From Leptidea sinapis (taxonomy: Eukaryota > Arthropoda > Insecta > Lepidoptera > Pieridae), in NCBI RefSeq assembly GCF_905404315.1, contig NC_066267.1, positions 9,066,501 through 9,130,500 on the forward strand: DNA of 64,000 bases. Direction: 5' to 3'. The notes beneath the pieces are model-generated. The model was not told the DNA's origin. It did no database searches and worked only from the letters and a program-made list of their open reading frames with translations. The position numbers and the translations under genes are program-made. Position 1 is the first letter of the stretch; each line of letters opens with the position of its first letter. This document shows, in pieces, positions 60,704-64,000 of this stretch.

Positions 60704-61801
60704 GCAATGCTAAACCTACCGCCTCTTCCACTGTTCATACAGCAAGAGGCGAATGCAAGCATGCTGAGGGCAATCGCCCAGGGGGGTTCATGTAACTGGA
60801 TGTCGCAAACGCTTAGGACCTTAGAGGACTCAGTTCTGCGAGACCACATATTAGGCATGTTACCTGATCAGATGATTCCACAATTAATCTCTGTTAAACA
60901 CTATATCGTGGAACTACCTTCCAGGGACGACTGGATGAACAACAAAGTCACGTGGAAGGACGGGAGCCTCATGTGGTTCACCGATGGGTCCAAAATGAAA
61001 AATGAAGTCGGCTGTGGGGTCTGTGGAGAACGCCCCAGGTTTAAATCCAGCACAAACCTGGGAAGCTTAACCTCCATATTTCAAGCAGAGGTGTACGCCA
61101 TCCTGGAATGCGCGGAAACCAATATCCAAAAAGGCTACTTCAATCATAACATATACATTCACTTTGATAGTCAGGCAGCATTGTTGGCTTTAGACGCTGA
61201 CTTGACGTCGTCTAAGTTAGTCAATAATTGCGTTGAATGCCTGAATTCATTAGGCATGAAAAACAGAGTGATTCTCAGATGGGTCCCAGGGCATGCCGGA
61301 ATCATAGGCAATGAAATGGCCGATGAGCTCGCAAGAGCTGGGGCTAAAGCAGTCCGATATGGTCCGGAACCCATTTGTGGACTGCCCAAGAGCGCCATCC
61401 GACACACCCTGAGTAACCAATGTAAACAAGAAGCACTTAAACGCTGGAACAACTCTTCAGGTTTAAACCACTCTGCTCTGATAAGGGCATTCAACAGTAG
61501 CTATGCGAATGAAGCCCTATCATTGAACAGGAAAAATCTATGCATACTCACTAGGATGCTAACCGGGCACTGTCGCCTAAACAAGCACCTCAGTGTGGTC
61601 GGCATCAGAAGCGACAAAGCTTGCAGGTTCTGCCTTGAGGATGATGAAACACCTATTCATCTACTCTGCGACTGCGGCCCACTAATGCATAAGCGTAACA
61701 CAATCTTTGGTAACTACTTCGTACCACCAGATAGTGTTTGCAACACTCGCGTCAAGGAACTACTGCGGTTCGTAAAGGCGGCAGGGCTTGATGATGATTG
61801 A
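60704..61801 (+). pseudogene. Nested LINE ORF2, RNase H and C-terminal zinc motif
   Basis: It continues in the same frame after the TAA at 60701. An RNase H domain has all four acidic positions: WFTDGSK (~60982), FQAEVYAILE, HFDSQAALLAL and GNEMADELA, with HAGIIGNE. This would remove RNA from the RNA-DNA hybrid. The C-terminus contains CRFCLEDDETPIHLLCDC, a Cys/His cluster found at the end of I/LOA-type ORF2 proteins. The frame ends with TGA at 61799-61801. Apart from the upstream stop this segment is intact. Confidence 0.88.
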
Positions 61802-61900
61802 GTGGCGAACACAATAGTCCAATTCTGGACGCGGTGTTATTAGGAACCTTTTAGGACCAGGAAATAGCCACCCTCTTCAAATAATAATAATGTGCTGGCA

Positions 61901-62189
61901 GGTATGTTGGGAGAAACCTGCCTTGTCTACTTGGATGACATAATCATTATGGGACGAAGTTTTGAAGATCATCTTAAGAAGCTCGAAAACGTCTTCGCAA
62001 AACTGCAGGGTGCCAACTTGAAGTTGAGTCCAAAGAAATGTTCCTTCTTTCAACGTCAGGTTGTTTCTTGGGGCACGTTATCTCGGAGCAAGGCGTTGCG
62101 ACGGATCCTGCCAAGATAAGTGCTGTCAAGGACTGGCCGACGTCGACAGAAAAGACACATGTGAGAGCATTTCTAGGACTACTTACAAC
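61901..62189 (+). pseudogene. pol: Gypsy pol, RT continuation after the LINE
   Basis: The Gypsy frame resumes exactly after the second target duplication, with the catalytic box in CLVYLDDIIIMG and then KLENVFAKLQGANLKLSPKK and CSFFQRQ. Near 62060 the reading moves one frame, to FLGHVISEQGVATDPAKI, and near 62187 it stops matching: the rest of RT, the connection and most of RNase H are deleted. Confidence 0.85.
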
Positions 62190-62868
62190 TTCAAGAGTAT
62201 GACTTTGAAATCGAGCATCGAGGAGGAAAAAGTCATGGAAATGCAGATGCGTTATCTAGAAGACCTTGTCCGATGGAATGCAAACATTGCATTCGTCAGG
62301 AGGAGAAAGAGAATTTTATAATCCGGCTGATCAGAACAGATTCGATCGACGAGAACTGGAGAAACGATGCAATGAGGAGAGCTCAGGAAAATGATAAGGA
62401 TCTTCAACCACTTTTACATTGGCTTGCAAGTGGATCACTTAAACCAAAATGGTCTGAAGTGGCTAGACACAGTACGGCTACTAAGAGTCTCTGGGCACAA
62501 TGGAACAGTTTGGTGATGCATGACGGGCTGCTCTGCTGGAAATGGGAAACCCCGCAAGGAAAGGATTGCCATCTGCAATTGGTCGTTCCCAGGGAGAAGG
62601 TGAACGAGATCCTGAGAGCTTATCACGATGGTTCTTCAGGTGGACATTTGGGAATAAGAAGAACTCTCATAAAAATTAAAGAACGATTTTACTGGTTGCA
62701 TTGCCGTGATGATGTGGAAGACTGGTGCCGTAAATGCAAGAGTTGTGCAGCTGTCAAAGGACCTCAGAAATTGTATAATGTTGGGGCTCCGTGGGAGAGA
62801 GTAGCTCTGGATATAGCCGGACCGTTTCCAGTCACCAAAGCTGGAAACCGTTACATAATGGTGGATTA
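62190..62868 (+). pseudogene. pol: Gypsy pol, RNase H tail and integrase zinc domain
   Basis: After the deletion junction the frame opens with QEYDFEIEHRGGKSHGNADA then LSRR, the end of a Ty3/Gypsy RNase H. It then enters integrase: YHDGSSGGHLGIRRTLIK ... WCRKCKSCAA is the HHCC zinc-binding N-terminal domain, and WERVALDIAGPFP carries the first catalytic aspartate. The frame ends with TAA at 62867, where small deletions just after RYIMV have shifted the reading. The integrase would join element DNA to the chromosome. Confidence 0.87.
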
Positions 62869-62869
62869 A

Positions 62870-63642
62870 TCACGAAGTGGCCGGAAGCATTTGCTCTACC
62901 GAATCAAGAAGCAGTTACCGTTGCGACGAAGCTGGTGAATGAAGTTTTCTGCAGATTCGGTGTGCCTTTGGAGATGCACAGTGACCAAGGGCGGAACTTC
63001 GAGTCACAAGTATTTCAAGAAGTTTGCAAGATCTTGGGAATCCATAAGACCAGAATTACGCCATATCATCCACAATCGGACGGGATGGTGGAGAGGTTTA
63101 ACCAAACATTGGAGCGACATCTGGCAAAAGTAGTGGACAGTCATCAGGATAACTGGGATGAGTACATTCCACTGTTTCTTATGTCGTATAGAAGCGCAAT
63201 AAACGAGACGACAACGGTGACTCCTGCCTACGCCAATTTTGGAAGGGAATTGAAATTGCTAGCTGATTTACTCTCAGGCTGTCCACCGGATACTCCGAAA
63301 AGTATAACAGAATATGTGGATGAGCATCTACGAGGAAATTAGAACAACTGGGCTTAAGGCAAGTGAACGGATGAAGACCCGCTACGATCGAAGAGCTAAT
63401 ATTCCTAGTTTTGAAGAGGGAACCCTGATTTGGTTACACAGTCCTGTAAAGTCTCCGAAGCTCCAACCAAGTTGGGAGGGACCATACAAAATAATCACAA
63501 GGATAAATGATGTGACTCTCAGGATCCAGCGTACCCCTCGAAGTCCCCCGAAAATCGTACATGTCGATCGGGTGGCTAAGTACTATGGAAGCAACGATGA
63601 TCGGGACGATCATGTCTTGGGAGAGGGCAGTGTTGCGTAGCA
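62870..63642 (+). pseudogene. pol: Gypsy pol, integrase core and GPY/F C-terminal domain
   Basis: KWPEAFALPNQEAVTVATKL is followed by the second catalytic aspartate in MHSDQGRNFES and the glutamate in TPYHPQSDGMVERFNQTLE, then LFLMSYRSAINETT. A frame change near 63325 separates this from the C-terminal part: RMKTRYDRRANIPSFEEGTL, PSWEGPYKIITRINDVTLRI (GPY/F-type) and PKIVHVDRVAKYYG. No chromodomain is seen. The frame ends at a TAG (63638-63640) inside the 3' LTR, so pol overlaps the LTR by about 10 bases. Confidence 0.87.
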
Positions 63643-63931
63643 ACGCTTCAAAGTATATGACGAGAGTTGTCAAACTTCAAGACATTGTTAATTTCAACAG
63701 CTCCGTCAGCAATATTCGTAGCTCAGCGGAAAAGTGTTTACTTTAGACGCTGTAGACCCGGGTTCGAAACACCTACCAGTGTTTGGAATTTTTTGGGTTT
63801 TGTAAAGTTAATGGAAATTTCTAGTAAGTTCAGGATCAAATCGAACAGAAAAAAAGGGATGGAAAATGTGTAAGTTCAGAAAAAGTGAACGCAAATAAAG
63901 ACTCGTTCCTATAAGCGGAGTATTATTTCCA
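63631..63931 (+). repeat. 3' LTR of the Gypsy element (301 bp, internally deleted)
   Basis: It has the same ends as the 5' LTR but lacks the 301 bp corresponding to 54046-54346. The break lies at an AAG shared by both sides, pointing to a microhomology-mediated deletion. The tRNA-like segment (63719-63770) and AATAAA (63894-63899) are kept; the TATA box and AAG tract are lost. The last pol codons and the stop TAG lie in its first 10 bases. Confidence 0.92.
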
Positions 63932-64000
63932 ATCCCTGACCCACTCCCGTGTCAATATCATACAATGTATTGGCGCCAAAATGAGAAAACTCATATATAT
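63932..64000. other. Right flank of the Gypsy element
   Basis: Only 69 bases, with no supported feature. TGGCGCC (63971-63977) looks like a primer-binding-site start, but it lies outside the LTR of this copy, so I attach no meaning to it. Confidence 0.4.

Larger units (their letters stand above)
56890..61889 (+). mobile_element. Full-length I/LOA-like LINE nested in the Gypsy RT
   Basis: It is flanked by an exact 11-bp target duplication, ATGTGCTGGCA, at 56879-56889 and 61890-61900. It has a ~220-bp 5' UTR, ORF1, ORF2 (endonuclease, RT, RNase H, C-terminal zinc-binding motif), a ~90-bp 3' UTR and a short TAA-repeat tail. An RNase H domain after RT plus a TAA-type tail points to the I/LOA group of the jockey superfamily; I would not name the family more closely. 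Length is full, but ORF2 has two frameshifts, a stop and a deletion, so this copy is dead. Confidence 0.93.
53801..63931 (+). mobile_element. Degenerate Ty3/Gypsy LTR retrotransposon with a nested LINE
   Basis: Two related LTRs (53801-54403 and 63631-63931) flank gag (zinc knuckle), protease, RT, RNase H remnant and integrase in Ty3/Gypsy order. No env frame lies between integrase and the 3' LTR. Excluding the 5.0-kb LINE at 56890-61889, about 5.1 kb of Gypsy DNA remains, including a deletion that removed the RT C-terminus and most of RNase H (near 62187). By eye the LTRs differ at roughly nine of ~300 shared positions. A polypurine tract, GGGAGAGGGCAG, precedes the 3' LTR. Flanks show no clear 4-bp target duplication (ATAT left, ATCC right), and I saw no standard primer-binding site after the 5' LTR. 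Confidence 0.93.

Noticed and set aside
63960..63980. TGGCGCC as the primer-binding site of the Gypsy element
   Set aside because: It lies downstream of the 3' LTR, outside the element, and no such sequence follows the 5' LTR.

Overview
The window is insect, almost certainly lepidopteran, heterochromatin-like nuclear DNA. No host protein-coding gene could be supported. The moth/butterfly assignment rests on a tRNA-derived SINE (52.46-52.74 kb), a CR1-type LINE 3' end (8.2-8.9 kb) and a dispersed repeat (6.8-7.1 kb) that I recognise as lepidopteran families. The rest of the repeat content (Ty3/Gypsy, R1/I-like LINEs, Tc1/mariner) fits an insect.

Layout: (1) 1-6478 is a tandem satellite of ~360-bp monomers, about 18 copies, G-rich strand on +. 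(2) 6479-9895 is a spacer with diverged or partial copies of the satellite and its former flank, a CR1-like 3' end, a dispersed repeat and a separate poly-G/hairpin copy. (3) 9896-43105 is the same satellite inverted, about 92 monomers, with nested higher-order repeats of 3, 5, 7, 9 and 17 monomers. (4) A 5'-truncated but open LINE (43106-44985, minus) interrupts one monomer. (5) 44986-45880 is the last ~2.5 monomers, fused to a 3'-truncated LINE ORF1 fragment whose 5' side has ~150-bp tandem repeats. (6) 46.7-53.8 kb is AT-rich DNA with two MITE-like inverted-repeat elements, a dead Tc1-like transposon, a SINE, another hairpin module and half a mariner-family transposase. (7) 53801-63931 is a degenerate Ty3/Gypsy LTR retrotransposon. 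A 5.0-kb I/LOA-like LINE is inserted in its reverse transcriptase with an 11-bp target duplication.

How the parts relate: the repeats record a relative order of events. The satellite appears to derive from a longer dispersed sequence. A small module (poly-G tract, short CACC-ending lead, hairpin with a G-rich loop) occurs in every intact monomer and in two non-satellite copies (9.45 and 53.1 kb). The three stems differ in sequence but still pair, which is the best candidate here for an undescribed element. Local segmental duplications then built the higher-order repeats, and the LINE at 43.1 kb landed later, because only one copy of a 3-monomer duplication carries it. In the Gypsy element both LTRs contain a tRNA-like A-box/B-box segment, and the 3' LTR has lost the part holding the TATA box.

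Limits: all family calls come from reading motifs by eye. No alignment, database search or folding was run. Repeat boundaries and monomer counts are approximate to a few bases or one unit.
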